Source: Parus major (Eukaryota; Chordata; Aves; Passeriformes; Paridae). From it: a stretch of DNA of 64,000 nt. The notes under the pieces are model-generated. The model was not told the origin of the DNA and searched no databases. It was given only the letters and a program-made list of their open reading frames with translations. Below, piece after piece: positions 37,959 through 49,100 of this stretch. The DNA lies in assembly GCF_001522545.3 (NCBI RefSeq), contig NC_031774.1, positions 48,849,410-48,913,409 of the forward strand. Direction: 5' to 3'. The first letter of the stretch is position 1. Each line of letters starts with the position of its first letter. A program made the translations under genes and the position numbers.

Positions 37959-39091
37959 GGGGTGGGTTTGTAGGGATATATTTGTTGTTGGTGGTGTTTT
38001 TTTGGTTTTGTTTGCTTTTTAATAACTAAGAAGCATCCTTCATCTTATTTGGAGAGCAATAATGAACTAGAAAATATAAATCATTTCACCCATGAAGATG
38101 CCAAGTGGAAATATTTCTGTCATTCCCTGTAGAAAAGATGCTTGGTGGAAGTAAAGCTATAGAGCTATTTTTCTGTCTCTTTTTAAAAAGCTTACTTAAC
38201 CAAAAAGTTTGGTTGGAAAAAACAGTAATATGGGTTGAGGAAATAGGTTGATTTTGTAGGGATTGACTTAGCAGATAAAAGTGTCTTTTGAGGAATGAGA
38301 TGGTCATATAACAGTGACAAAATGTATAATTTTTAATAACAGGAAGAAAACTTGAAAAGTTCAGTAGACTTCAGAAATTAAGCCAAGAATTTGATTCATA
38401 TCTTTGATAATGACTCCTCTAAAATGGTTTAATTTGTCATCTATCAAAAATGTATATATTTAATATTTGCTTTCAACACATACTCACAATTCATACCCTT
38501 AGATGTGTACATACCAGACCACAGAGAGACCTGTACTGGCGATGTGAGAAGAGGAAGAGCAGTAAATTGCATTTCTGTGAAGTTGCTGGTCTTATTCTAC
38601 AGTTGCTACATGCATCTGGGTAAATTAGTTCTCAAGCAATTAAGTAAACAAACATCTTGTTCCACCTGAGGGGTCCACAGATCTGTTTCATTTGGTCCAA
38701 TAATTTTCAGTGGTTTCACATAGGCTGGAGTAAGGAAAATTAGCTCTCCTGGCAGTTCCTGAAAATCAGCAACTGACTAAACCTTGCTAGGACATCAATG
38801 TCTCAGGAATGTAGTTACCCATTCATTGGTTTCCCCTGGTCGTGACTGGCCAAAGGTGCTCATAGCCTCTAGGGATATCCCCAAACAGTTTCTGTCCCAA
38901 AACGTTAAGGAAAAACATGGAAACAGGAAGTTTATGAAGAACTCTTTCACTCCTTACTGAACTTGATGGACAATTTTTGTGAAAATGCAATTTTATTAGA
39001 AATGCTCACATATTGACTGCAAAATATTTATGCCCAAATTGTAGTGTTTTATTTTGTTCATTTCTTTTGTTGTTTTTTTTTTAATTTCCAG
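37959..39091. other. Unique DNA with a T/G tract
   Basis: A T/G-rich run (GTGTTTTTTTGGTTTTGTTTG) lies at about 37996-38018 immediately beyond the CR1 5' truncation point. The remainder shows no gene or repeat. Confidence 0.45.
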
Positions 39092-39253
39092 TGTATTAAA
39101 GGCAAATATACCCTCAAGCCTTCTTGGCCTTTGGAATGTTGTATGGTGCAGTGACAAAAGAATAGTTGGAAATAAGCAAGTTGAAGTGTTGAAAGGCATG
39201 ACAAAGTCTGGCATTACTCTTCCTTCATTCCTTTCAATGCCGTGGTACCTGAG
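39092..39253 (+). other. Candidate exon (162 bp), open in one frame
   Basis: A very strong acceptor, a T-run of more than ten followed by AATTTCCAG, ends at 39091. The donor CTGAG is followed by GTAGGT. One frame is open for 53 codons between one leading and two trailing bases (GLWNVVWCSDKRIVGNKQ, then a stretch ending PSFLSMPWYL). The phase would fit directly after the 30897-30973 segment (two trailing bases to one leading base). The minus strand is also open across the same region, which reduces the weight of the open frame. No domain is recognised. Confidence 0.25.
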
Positions 39254-40338
39254 GTAGGTTGGACAAGGCAAGCACAATTTACTCAACTGAAAGGTGGGAC
39301 TGATAATAGTACTGTGAGTGAGTTGTTGAGGGATTTATTTAATTAATGTTACCAAAAGACTTCAAAATCCCTAGCTAGATAATGTTCTAAAAGTATCACA
39401 TTTCCTGCAATAAAGATTATAGCTGAGAGGACCTGTTCAAGATACAGCATTTACAATGTTGCACAAAGTCGAAGGTATATAACAAAGAGAAATAAGAAAT
39501 ATCTTTTTTAAGAACTTTGATTTTTTAAAGAATCCTTTAGGCTTGTGACTGTGTAGATGTACCACACAGATTGAGGAATCATTACAATGATTGCAATGCC
39601 TTAAAGCAATGGGCAAGCTCAGCATTAAGGCTCTTAATTAAGAACGCTGAAAATAATACTTGTTCCTTCTATGCTCTAGAACCAGCCCTCTAAAATATCT
39701 CCCTAATAGAAAACAAATTCTTTTCCTTCTGTCCTTTTATCCTGTTACAAATTACAGTGGAACTAAATAATGAACAGATAGAGCTGAAATTCTCCGTTGC
39801 AAAAGGAAGCAGATGAGGTGGTAACTGCTCTTGCTCTCTCTTTTAAAGGATCCCTCACTCAGTATTATGGCCTGAAAGAGTCACAAAGAATTGAGAATAT
39901 AGATAAAAGTCTGGGAGTGCTCTGAAATTCAGGCCAGAGAGCTTTGTGTCCAAAGACAAAACAACACTTAGGAAAATCAACTTAATTATTGTCTTCATTT
40001 TAACTGGTGTTAGGAAAGAGCAGAGACATGAGGAATGGTGACAACCTGGGCTTTGGTCTCTGCTGTTACCTTCAGCTCTAGATTTTATTTAACTGGTTTG
40101 ACCCTTCCTTGTCCTTCAAGTCTCTCTCTCATTTTTTTGATTACTGTCTTGGGGCTAATCTCCCTTTCCTGATCTTTCTGTTCTGCCTTGTTTTTCCACG
40201 CTCAAGGTCATTGGTGCAATCCCTCTTTCCACAGTTCCAAGAGGGCAGAAACCTCCTGCTAGTCATCCACAAGAATCTGGCAGCTGGTATTGGTACTTCA
40301 GAGACAAACATGTAACTGCCATATGAAATAACTTCCTA

Positions 40339-40405
40339 AGGGCCAAATTCTGCTTGCATTAGTAATGCAAAAAATGCCATTAACTTCACTCTAAATTGAT
40401 GCTGT
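40339..40405 (+). repeat. Ancient GGGCCAAATTCTGC repeat fragment
   Basis: AGGGCCAAATTCTGCTTGCATTAG followed by ATTAACTTCACTCTAAATTGATG resembles the end of an old palindromic repeat of reptiles and birds whose unit starts GGGCCAAATTCTGC and contains CCATTGACTTCAGTGGAG. Only the first half is seen; the matching inverted end is absent. The sequence run quoted first exceeds consensus certainty only in its last bases. Confidence 0.42.
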
Positions 40406-40681
40406 TAATTAACAAGGTGTTATTTTTCTGTTATTTGCGGCTCTTTTCAAAAATCATCAAAAATCGGAACAAAAAAAAACATTGTAATGACATCCTACAA
40501 ATTATTTTCATTATGGAGTAAAATTAAAAGGTATCTAAAAAGACATTAAATATGTTCTTCATGTTATTCCAGGTTTGAAATGTTGTGGTTTCCAGAGCAC
40601 AGCTACACTACTGCACTGCAAGGATGAGGGTTCATGATTTTCTTATATTCTTCAGTTTTTCACCACAATATATATGTTCTG

Positions 40682-40731
40682 AAACCCAAAAACAACAACA
40701 CAGCAACACCTCCCAAACCCCAAACCACAAA
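40682..40731 (+). repeat. A/C-rich simple tract
   Basis: AAACCCAAAAACAACAACAC-type sequence with almost no T. Confidence 0.7.
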
Positions 40732-40964
40732 GAGATATTTAACTGAATTTTTTACATGCTGACAAGGCAGTTAATTCCAGATTTTACAATGTGTTAACAT
40801 TTTTTTTAAACTTTTTTTTTTTTCTGCATAGCTTAAAATCTGACAAGGACTAGAAGCTTGAGTTTTTGGGATGAATTATGTGTGCTTGCTCTTGCCACAA
40901 GAATCTGATAACACTATACACCTACCTATCTATAAAAATTCACTTTAGTTTCAAGGGTCTCAAA

Positions 40965-41010
40965 GATATTTGAAAAGTCTAATGAACATTAGACTTTTTT
41001 ATCAAATATT
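40965..41010. repeat. Compact hairpin, 12-bp stem and 2-base loop
   Basis: AAAAGTCTAATG (40973-40984) pairs perfectly with CATTAGACTTTT (40987-40998) around a two-base AA loop. A second helix (GATATTTG with CAAATATT, one mismatch) lies just outside. It could be a small structured RNA, but there is no terminator or microRNA-precursor length, and a quasi-palindrome from replication slippage is more likely. Confidence 0.75.
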
Positions 41011-41186
41011 TGATTTATATGTATCATAGAAAGAAATGAAATGTTCATGGAGAAGTTTAGTGAGTTGCCTAAATAAAAAGACCAAAATGCAGCCCACTTA
41101 ATATGGTGCATCCATTGGCTATTCTACCTCCTTCTACTAATGTCTGCTGTATTTGGAACATATCAATCTTTTGGTGATCTCCAGCT

Positions 41187-41240
41187 AAATAAAAAACAAA
41201 TCAACCAAAAACCCATCAAAACAAAACAAAATACCCAAAC
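41187..41240 (+). repeat. A/C-rich simple tract
   Basis: AAACAAATCAACCAAAAACC-type sequence similar to the other A/C-rich tracts. Confidence 0.7.
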
Positions 41241-42649
41241 ACTTCAAACAAGTAAAGATGATATTCATCTCTCAATCAGGAACACCTAATTGGTGCTGGC
41301 ATCTGATGTCAAGTGCATACATGCTTGTGGGTAACAGTATTGTACCTCAGCCACATATGAAAGACACAAATAAAATGTGAGAGAAAAGAATAATGTATCA
41401 GGCTTTTTTTGCCTACAGATGATCAAGAAAAGCCCCATTGAGAAGAAAACATCTAGTATTATTATTAAAATGACACTTGGAAACAAATATCACAACTCAA
41501 ATAAGCCTGAGAATTAAAATCAATACAGCATAAATAACAAAGGCCATAAAAACATAAAAGTTATGCAGCGAAGAAAAGCCCTAAAACAAAATAATGCTTT
41601 TCTCCTAAACTATATAAAAATCTACCAAATTAGAAGATGTAGTGGTTTAGGTCTGCCAATTTGAGTTTCCTGACCAACACACCAAATAATGTTGTGGGTT
41701 TAACGCCGGCTAAAATCACCAGTGCACCTACTAGAATTATTTACTTATTTCCTGCTATGAGATATGGATTAGGAGGAGGGCAAAACAGGCTCAAAACTTA
41801 AAAGATATGAAGAAAACCTTATTAACAGAACTAAAAGAATAATAAGAATCAGAATAAAACCTTCAGAACACTTCTCCATCTGCCTAACTTATTTTCTTTC
41901 CTAGTTGACAAGGTAGAGACAAAACATGGGATTTTAAATTACTTACTACCTCTACAATAGTCTTTCATTAGTTCTTGTAGGAAGAGGAGTTTTCTCTTGC
42001 CATGCCATTGAGACTTCTCCACAAGAAAGAGTTGTCTCCTGGCTTTTCATTTACATGAATAGCAGCTGCCCAGGAAAAAAATCTGCAATTGTGAAACTCC
42101 TCCCATTTTCACAGTCTTCCCACAGCCGAGTTCATGGGCCATATCAATTTATGGGGTATTATTTTAAGGATGAGCTGTTCAAAAGCAAAGGTTCTCTTCA
42201 TCTATCTCTGCAATCATCTTTATCTTTGGGAACAAAGATTGATACCCTGAGGGAAAAAGGTAGTCATCACTCTCATCTCCCTGTTCAAGCTTCTCATGGG
42301 ATCACAGCTACTCCAACATCTGCTTTGCTTCATGATGGAGGCCTCTGCTCACATCTAGTTTGAACACTCCATCCTCCCATCCTTTCTCACGAATTAAAGG
42401 GGATATTTTACTGTATCATATTCCATCTCCACAGCTTTACCGAAAGAGTTTTCAGCCCCAATATTAAGGCATCTACTCATTCTCCTTCCATCTGGGACTT
42501 GACTCCTTCTTTAGTGACCTTGGTGTCTTCATGTTGCCTTCTCTGCGTCCTCACTCTGTTTTTCTCTCACCCAAGGGAGGTAGAGGTCTGCAGGTCTCAT
42601 CTGTGCACTGAAAAGGTTACTATCTCGCCCAGGCCTGCAGATAGTGGTG

Positions 42650-42960
42650 ATGGTTTCTGCCAAGCAGTGGCCGCAGCAGTCCCGGTGATGGATTTCAGGC
42701 CGCACTGGCTCCCTCCCTCTGCCCAGGGCGGAGGGGATCGGCCCGGCCCGGCTCGGAGGCGCTCCCGGGGCCCATCAAACCCCGGCTCAGTGCGGGCGGG
42801 CAGCGGGGCAGGGCTTGGTACCAGTGAGGTGTCAGCAGCTGCTGGGGTCCCGCAGCCTCCCGTCCCCCGCCCGGCCACCTTTGGGGTCCGGCCCGGCCCT
42901 GCCAGGCCGTGCAGGCCGGCCCGACCGGAGCCCAATTACCTCTCAAGGCCGGAAAAAGAG
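42650..42960. promoter_or_regulatory. CpG-rich island inside the LTR
   Basis: This is the only strongly GC- and CpG-rich stretch of the window (CGGCCCGGCCCGGCTCGGAG and similar). It lies 100-500 bp downstream of the proposed LTR promoter on the minus strand, within the transcribed part of the LTR. Long overlapping open frames on both strands here (42499-42987 plus, 42597-42935 minus) are consequences of low stop-codon density in GC-rich DNA, not genes. Confidence 0.7.
42794..42813 (+). other. G-quadruplex motif
   Basis: Four G-runs, GGG-C-GGG-CAGC-GGGG-CA-GGG, fit the classical G3+N1-7 pattern with short loops. The G-rich strand is the plus strand, which would be the template strand for LTR transcription in the minus direction. 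Confidence 0.75.
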
Positions 42961-43434
42961 AGATTTCCTGAACTTGCCCATCTATAAGATGGGTATTTCA
43001 CAGAGGCGGATCTCGCTTCTAAATGGTTTAATAGGGTGTCAATTCGCAGAGGTAGCCAACTATTGGTTTCTGCTAAGTACAGAGGAAGCTCTTAGCAGCC
43101 CCCTCCTAGAAAAATAATTTCTGTGGCTAGCTTCTACACTTCTCACCAATTATTAATTAATTCAAAACCAGCACAGAAGGTCTAATAAGACCAAGCATTC
43201 CCTTCCAGTTGCCTTCAAAAGTATTTTCAGCATCTTATAATATTCCCCTTTGATTCTTTATGAAAATTAATTTGCTTTATGCCCCCTAAAACTTTGGTGT
43301 TGGTTAAATTAGAAGCTTCTGCAAATACACCAGAACCATGCACTCTGAAGAGGGTGTTGAGGAAATCAAATGCAAAAACATAGAAAAGTTTTTCTGGGAT
43401 GCTCTAGACTCTTGAATAGCCCACTTCCCTTTTC

Positions 43435-43448
43435 TTTTTTTTCTTTTT

Positions 43449-43504
<56 letters not shown>
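43435..43504. repeat. T-rich tract with 54 uninterrupted T
   Basis: A TTTCTTTTTTTTCTTTTTTC lead-in runs into T54 (43451-43504). It is too long to be ordinary background. No retroposed gene body, target duplication or reversed poly(A) signal lies on either side, so it is treated as an expanded mononucleotide repeat. Confidence 0.9.
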
Positions 43505-43688
43505 CTCTAAGCAGGAAAGGTGGTAAAATAACACAATCAGATTCATTGACCAACTTCCACAGTGCTGAGCTCAGGGTAGATTTTCAGATGAATATGTGGA
43601 GCAGAGCTGCAGGAGCACTGCAACTTCTGTTTCTATATTTAATGTAACCTGTAGTTCAGGTCCATCTCTGTGACAGATTTTTCAAGAT

Positions 43689-43731
43689 GTATATATGTGT
43701 GTATATATATGTATATATATATTATATATAA
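43689..43731. repeat. TA/TG microsatellite
   Basis: An alternating purine-pyrimidine run (TATATATGTGTGTATATATA type) with interruptions, able to adopt Z-DNA or cruciform structure. Confidence 0.8.
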
Positions 43732-45359
43732 CATGCTGAATGAATATCAGCTCCTGATAGAAGGCTCTATTTGTGGTCTTTCACTTTTGAGGATTTTGGG
43801 ATGGCCATGCTGCAGAGCAGAAAATAATGCAATTATAGGGAGAATACCTATATCCCTGGCCTAAAACTTCCTCTCTAGGACTTGGATCCTCATCTGGGAC
43901 CACAACTTAAAATAGCAGAGGATCAAGACAGGTTGTGGGGCTAGGTGCACTGGATTTTTAAAGCCCTTTCACTCGTGACAAACTCACAGATGCCAAAGCT
44001 GCAGAACAATAGATATATGCTTATCTTCTGACACTTTATTTTTTCTCTTAATTCTATTAGAATGTAAGATTTCAAATAAAGACTTGAAAAAAATTACCTG
44101 AAAGAGGAAAAAGCAAAAAGCTGTGAGAAAAAGAAACCAGATTTCCACTGGAGACTGTTTAACAACCTGAACTAGAGCTGTCAGCACCATGAACCTGGTG
44201 CTATAACATCGCGCAGTTCTCTTGTCATATCCCAGAGTATTTGCATGCTCTGCTCACTGCCACATCTGAAATTTTTATTCTTGATCTGGTTTTATTTCAA
44301 TTCTGTTCCATAAGAACCACATTTTCTTTTAGCAAAGCAGAAGATATTTGTTAGAACATTTTATAATTCTTTATTTAAAATGGTAAGATATTCAATTCCT
44401 TCTTGGATATTAAACATTATCCTCATGGTTACAGATGAGAGAGGCACATGTCTCAAATTCAAGATTAATCCTTTCCTCAGGTGATATATATAAAGGGAAA
44501 TTTCCAAGGTTAAGTGTACATCCTATGCAGTTTTAGCTGATTACAGTTTTATGAATGCAATTTTAAGAGGTGCTTAATTCCCACTGAAACATCAAAAATT
44601 TCCATCTTCTGTGCACACCTCACTGTTACAGAGATTGTTTTTCAAATGGACCTTTATTTTCAGCGAAAAAAAAGAAGCTGATGCTCTCCCATAGCAAATC
44701 TATGGGAACACTCCAGCTTTATAAATTTCCTCTCTTCTTTACCTCATGAACCCAGGTAAATATGGAAGGCTGTTCAATAAATAAGCGAGCAGAGATTAGA
44801 GCACCTAGAAAGCAACAATGAGAAACTTGGCTGATGGTGTTGCTTCACTAAAGTTATACTCACCACAACAGACAAAACATGTAACTATTTTCAGTCTCTA
44901 CCCTCTCAGCTCCATTTCCCCTCACAGGTAGGCCAGGCAGCAGTCTATTTTAGGCATTACAAAATCATTTCCAAGGTGGGAGGGACTTGTGGAAAATTAC
45001 ACCATATTCAGAGGGGACAGACACAGTCTGGCAGCATCATCTCAATTCTAGAGGGGGTAGGTGTCTAACTCCTCAAAAAAGAAATATATTTGTGCAGGTT
45101 AGGATTTTGTCTACCCCCATATGCTCAATAAAATCAGCCAGAGGAAGTGCTGAGGGGATTTCAAGCTACATCTTTATCATGGGTTAGTAAAGTGCCGAAG
45201 GCAAGTGTAATCAACCTCATGATTCAAAAGAGAAATGACTCAGATGAAACAGACTGTAAAGGGGATTTTTTTCTTGGAGGACTCCCACACAGGACCCTAT
45301 AGTTCTCCCCTACTCCACCATGAAGTGAATAGTGCTCCCAACAGCTAGAATCATTCCCA

Positions 45360-45360
<1 letters not shown>

Positions 45361-45397
<37 letters not shown>
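45361..45397. repeat. Uninterrupted A37 homopolymer
   Basis: Thirty-seven A in a row between CATTCCCAC and GTGTGTTATT. There is no AATAAA just upstream and no flanking duplication to mark it as a retrocopy tail. Confidence 0.92.
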
Positions 45398-45399
<2 letters not shown>

Positions 45400-45711
45400 G
45401 TGTTATTTCCTGTTTTCTTCAAGCCCCAATTCTGTGAGTGCTTATATGAAGTTGTAACCTGTTTCTAGCTGGAATGGCAGCACAGATGATTATTTTGGGT
45501 AAGACTGCAGATAGCAGAAACTCTCATGGTGCTGTCTCCCCCACAAGTAATTTTCTTTTTTCCATTCAAACATCCTTTTCTCCTTGCTCCAATATTTACT
45601 CCAGCCCTTCTATTTCCCAGGATGACATCTGCCCTGGGATCTGTGTATAAAGTTCCTGAACTGTACGTAAAGTCATGACATTATAATGTAAGAACTTGTG
45701 ACATTCACAGA

Positions 45712-45940
45712 ACTCATTTACATTTACAAGCATCATCCAGAGAATCCCACAAAGCCCATTGAGCTGCCTTGGAGAAGTAAGTGTTTATCAGTCTAGCCTG
45801 TTTTACAGGTGAGAAGACTGGGACAGAAGTTTTCCCAAACCTTACAGAAAGCTTTTTTCAAGGCCAGCTAGTGAGCCAGAGATGGAAAGAAGAGGATAAC
45901 CCAGGAGTTACTGACTCCAGCCATGTTGTCATTACACCAT
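45712..45940 (+). mobile_element. MIR SINE, nearly full core
   Basis: AACTCATTTACATTTACAAG and CCCATTGAGCTGCC correspond to the MIR CORE region. TGTTTTACAGGTGAGAAGAC, GGACAGAAG, CCAAACC, GGCCAGCTAGTGAGCCAGAG, TAACCCAGGAG and CTGACTCCAG follow the order of the MIR consensus (TTTTACAGATGAGGAAACTG, AGGCACAGAG, CACAGCTAGTAAGTGGCAGAG, AACCCAGG, CTGACTCC). Diverged, plus strand. MIR copies in birds are ancient amniote relics. Confidence 0.75.
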
Positions 45941-46131
45941 TTTGAACCTGTTTCAAAATGAAACATGAGCTTTTTGGTTATAGAATGTAAATGTCTCAAA
46001 ATCTGTTTTCAATAGCTCTGTTCTCTATTGTTTTCAAGAGGGAGAGATTTCTGATGTTTTCAATCCTTTAATAAGTGAAAACATCTCAGGATTCCCATTT
46101 ACCTGTACAGCAACATTTTTTTCCCTCCTTT

Positions 46132-46145
46132 CCAGCAGGTGGAAG
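46132..46145 (+). promoter_or_regulatory. CTCF-like motif
   Basis: CCAGCAGGTGGAAG matches the vertebrate CTCF core CCASYAGRKGGCAS at 13 of 14 positions. A 14-base motif of this quality arises by chance at noticeable frequency, so it is only a candidate binding site. Confidence 0.3.
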
Positions 46146-49100
46146 TGGTAACAGAGCCAATAAAGAGCTATTCCTTGTTGAAGTAATTGAGGGCAGCAGG
46201 TACTAGAGCCCAGGAGTGTTCAAATGCTAACAAGAATGTTTCAGGAATACATACAACATTTAGAAATTCAGAGAAATACAAGGTTGTCAAGTTCTTGTGA
46301 GTATTGTAATATATTATGAATAACTTAATGACCTAATTTAAACAATTCTTTCTCTGCATTTATTAGTTCTGATGTATCATCTTTTTCCAGATTCCAAGAA
46401 TATACTGTCTTGCAACTGAAATTTGTGAATGATGTGTGCCACAGGCAGTGAATGACTAGAATCTCAGTTCTGATGTAGCTTCTCTTTTCAGTAATGATGT
46501 ATTGAAGAGACAGTAACAGAACCAGTGTAGGAGGTTGAGTTTCTCTCGTAGATTTGCGGCCACTCATTTGCCAAGTCAGCAGTACCAGAATCTAATGTTT
46601 CTCAGGTTATTCAGGGCTTGAAAGTTGGGGAGTTCTGCTGGCATCAGTTTCTCTTGCAGGATCTCTTCCCCTTGAAGTGGTAGATTCCCAACAATGTGTA
46701 GCTCTACTGTTGTAATTTATTCATCACTGGTCTAGAAGATAATTTTTATTATATGATAGTTATATAATTTTTTTTTTTGCTAGTGCATAAAGATTTTATA
46801 TGCTACTTTGAACTCCAATGACAGTTTATTTTTGTTGCCTAAAAAAAGCTTTGCAGAGTTTCATTTCCTGTAAAATAGAAAAGCATAGTACCACAAAAAT
46901 ACTCCAAAGAAAGCACTCATGAAATGTAATTAATTGTTTAAAAATCATGAATCTTAAGTTATATTTCTTTCCAGAATATAGAAATAACATTGTTATTTAG
47001 CAAGAACTTAAAGAAAACTTCTAACTTTTTTACCTTCTGTGCCTCTTAACAAACATATCCATGTCACTGTCATCACCACACTTCCTTATTGTCCTCTTCC
47101 AGTTTGCAGTGTTTTGTATATCCTAAAACCAATATGCTGGCTTTGAGCCTGAAAAACACAAACCTAATATTTCTGATGTGGAAGGTTCTAAGTGAAACAA
47201 AAACTTAAGAAAGAAGAGGAAAAAAAATGAACTGAGGAAAAAGCCAAGACCAACTGCTCCAAATGACTGTGGGGGACAGTGATCCTGGTTTTGGGGTGGC
47301 TGTTTTACTGTCGTCCCACTGTAGGGTGATATGTGATATGGCCTCCAGTGAGCCATGGGACTTCACAGTTTTCCTGCTGAAGGCATTTCTCATCAGGTCA
47401 GAGTAATCAGCCCTAATGCCACTGGCCACCCTCAACTTCTGCTGGCCACCAGGCAGGCACTAAGGAGATAAGGAAGCTGTCAGATGCAGAAGATACATGA
47501 ACCACTTTAGAAACACTGGTCTGTATCCTACCCTGTATTTTGCCCACTCTGAAAAAAATTCCCTCTTATATCCCCAAGGAGAATTTCATCCTGAGAATTG
47601 TTAATGCCTGTAATAACAGGAGAAGAGAGTTGCACATCTCCCTTCCCAAAAGCTCACATCTGTTTCAGCTTCAGTGAACTACACACACCCGACTCAGCTT
47701 TCCCATCAGCACTATTGTGCTGTGTGTGCCAACAATCCCCAGGGCTGAGCAGTGGCTACCAAACCCATCCTGATATGGCCCTGCAACAAAACACATCTCA
47801 CCACCACTGCTGCTGCCAGAAAGTATGGAGAGCAAAATCACAGGAAGAAGAGAAAGTAACAGCCAGATCAGATTTTCTGTTGATTTATGAGGTAATATAA
47901 ATATTTGGAAATACACCATTGGCTTGTAGGAGGCTGAAGAAAATTTGATAGACCTATATTCTTTTGAAATCTAAGATTCTGTCAAAAAATGAAAAGCTTT
48001 GTGAAATTGGGCAGGTCTAACAACAATTTTATTTAGGGGGAAAAACAAGAAACTCTTATGATGATGCCGAAATATCCCATTCCTACATTTTTGGAATTAA
48101 ACACTTGAACTTGTCACTTGACAAGAAACCCAACTATTAAAATTCAGATAATAAATGTATCAACATTAAAAATTAAGCAAACACTACAATGTGAATACTC
48201 TGAAATTATTATTTTCTAATTATTTAACTCCATGGAGAGTTTGGCAACAACTTAATTTTTCCTCAAAGTCAAAACTAGTTTTGAATTCTTAAACTCCTTT
48301 GTGAGGTAGAATATCTTTTTTCTACATAGTGTTAATGTTTTGCGAGGGGAAATGTTGTCAAAACTTGATGAATAGGAGAACAGGGCAATTGTGCCTCTGA
48401 AGCTTAATTGGTGTAGAACCATTCAAGTAGGGATTTCAGACCCTCTGTAACTTGTTTTCCAGGATAATGAGATGCACAGAAGGGAACTTAGATTTATCTG
48501 AATGAAAAATTTTAAGAATCTGGTTACATTTTATGGCAAACTCAGACTGAGTTTTGGATTTCTCATGAAAACTTATTGGAAGTTTATGTGAATGCAAGTT
48601 TTGCATTTCATACTACATCCATACAAATGCTTTGGCTTCTAAACTCAGAGGTGAAAACTTGTTTCCACTGTGTGGTATTTAATTAGGTTTGAATTAATTC
48701 TTTTCCCTGCTTTTTCACTTGTCCCTTTCTCTTCTTCTAGGTCTTTTTTTCGTCTTAATGCTATCTGACACTGATATTTCCCATTCCTGGGTGAAAAATC
48801 TTCTCCTCCTCCTACCTGCAGTCATTTGGAGCATACAACCATTTCTCTGTCTACCTGAATCCCCATGATTTTCCACACATAACCTGAAAATAAAGATTAA
48901 AAAGCTTTGTCTTTTGACTTTCTGAATGTTACCTCTGTCTTGTTATTAATGTTTGGGGTTTTTTTATTCTTCAGTAAATATTTTATTTAACACAGCAAAG
49001 CCTTTTGGGATAGCCTTTATATTATAGAAATTATAAAAATGGATTTACATTGTGTTGTGAATGGTGATACTTAAACTACTCATATGCCTACATTCTTCCT

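Larger units (their letters stand above)
39254..41655. other. Unique AT-rich DNA with small repeats
   Basis: No gene was recognised. It contains the ancient-repeat fragment at 40339-40405, A/C-rich tracts at 40682-40731 and 41187-41240, a T-rich run near 40800-40825 and a compact hairpin at 40965-41010. Confidence 0.4.
41662..43145 (-). mobile_element. Long solo ERV LTR with perfect 6-bp TSD
   Basis: The element begins TGAGTTTCC and ends CACTTCTCA, giving TGAG/CTCA inverted termini. It is flanked on both sides by CCAATT (41656-41661 and 43146-43151). A 6-bp duplication is typical of ERVK/alpharetrovirus-like integrases. On the minus strand, U3 starts TGAGAAGTG, has a CCAAT box (plus coordinates 43062-43066) and a TATTAAAC TATA-like box (43026-43033), then a GC-rich region, then a long AT-rich 3' part with AATAA-type signals; this favours minus orientation. 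At 1484 bp it is a long LTR. No primer-binding site, polypurine tract or gag/pol/env lies beside it, so it is solo. I recall similar LTRs from passerines but assert no family name. Confidence 0.8.
43152..45711. other. Unique DNA with two long homopolymers
   Basis: No gene. It contains the T54 tract, a TA/TG microsatellite and the A37 tract, listed separately. Open frames of poly-Lys across the T tract are artefacts of the homopolymer. Confidence 0.45.

Noticed and set aside
42499..42987. 162-codon open frame across the CpG island
   Set aside because: It lies inside the solo LTR, overlaps long frames on the opposite strand, and is explained by low stop frequency in GC-rich DNA.
41638..43138. 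Alternative LTR ends TGTAG/CTACA
   Set aside because: The termini match, but the flanks (AGAAGA and CTTCTC) are not a direct duplication. The TGAG/CTCA ends with CCAATT flanks fit better.
43304..43546. Minus-strand frame encoding a poly-lysine protein
   Set aside because: It is a translation of the T54 homopolymer.
45361..45397. A37 as the tail of a retrocopied gene
   Set aside because: No poly(A) signal within 30 bases upstream, no gene body recognised and no flanking duplication.
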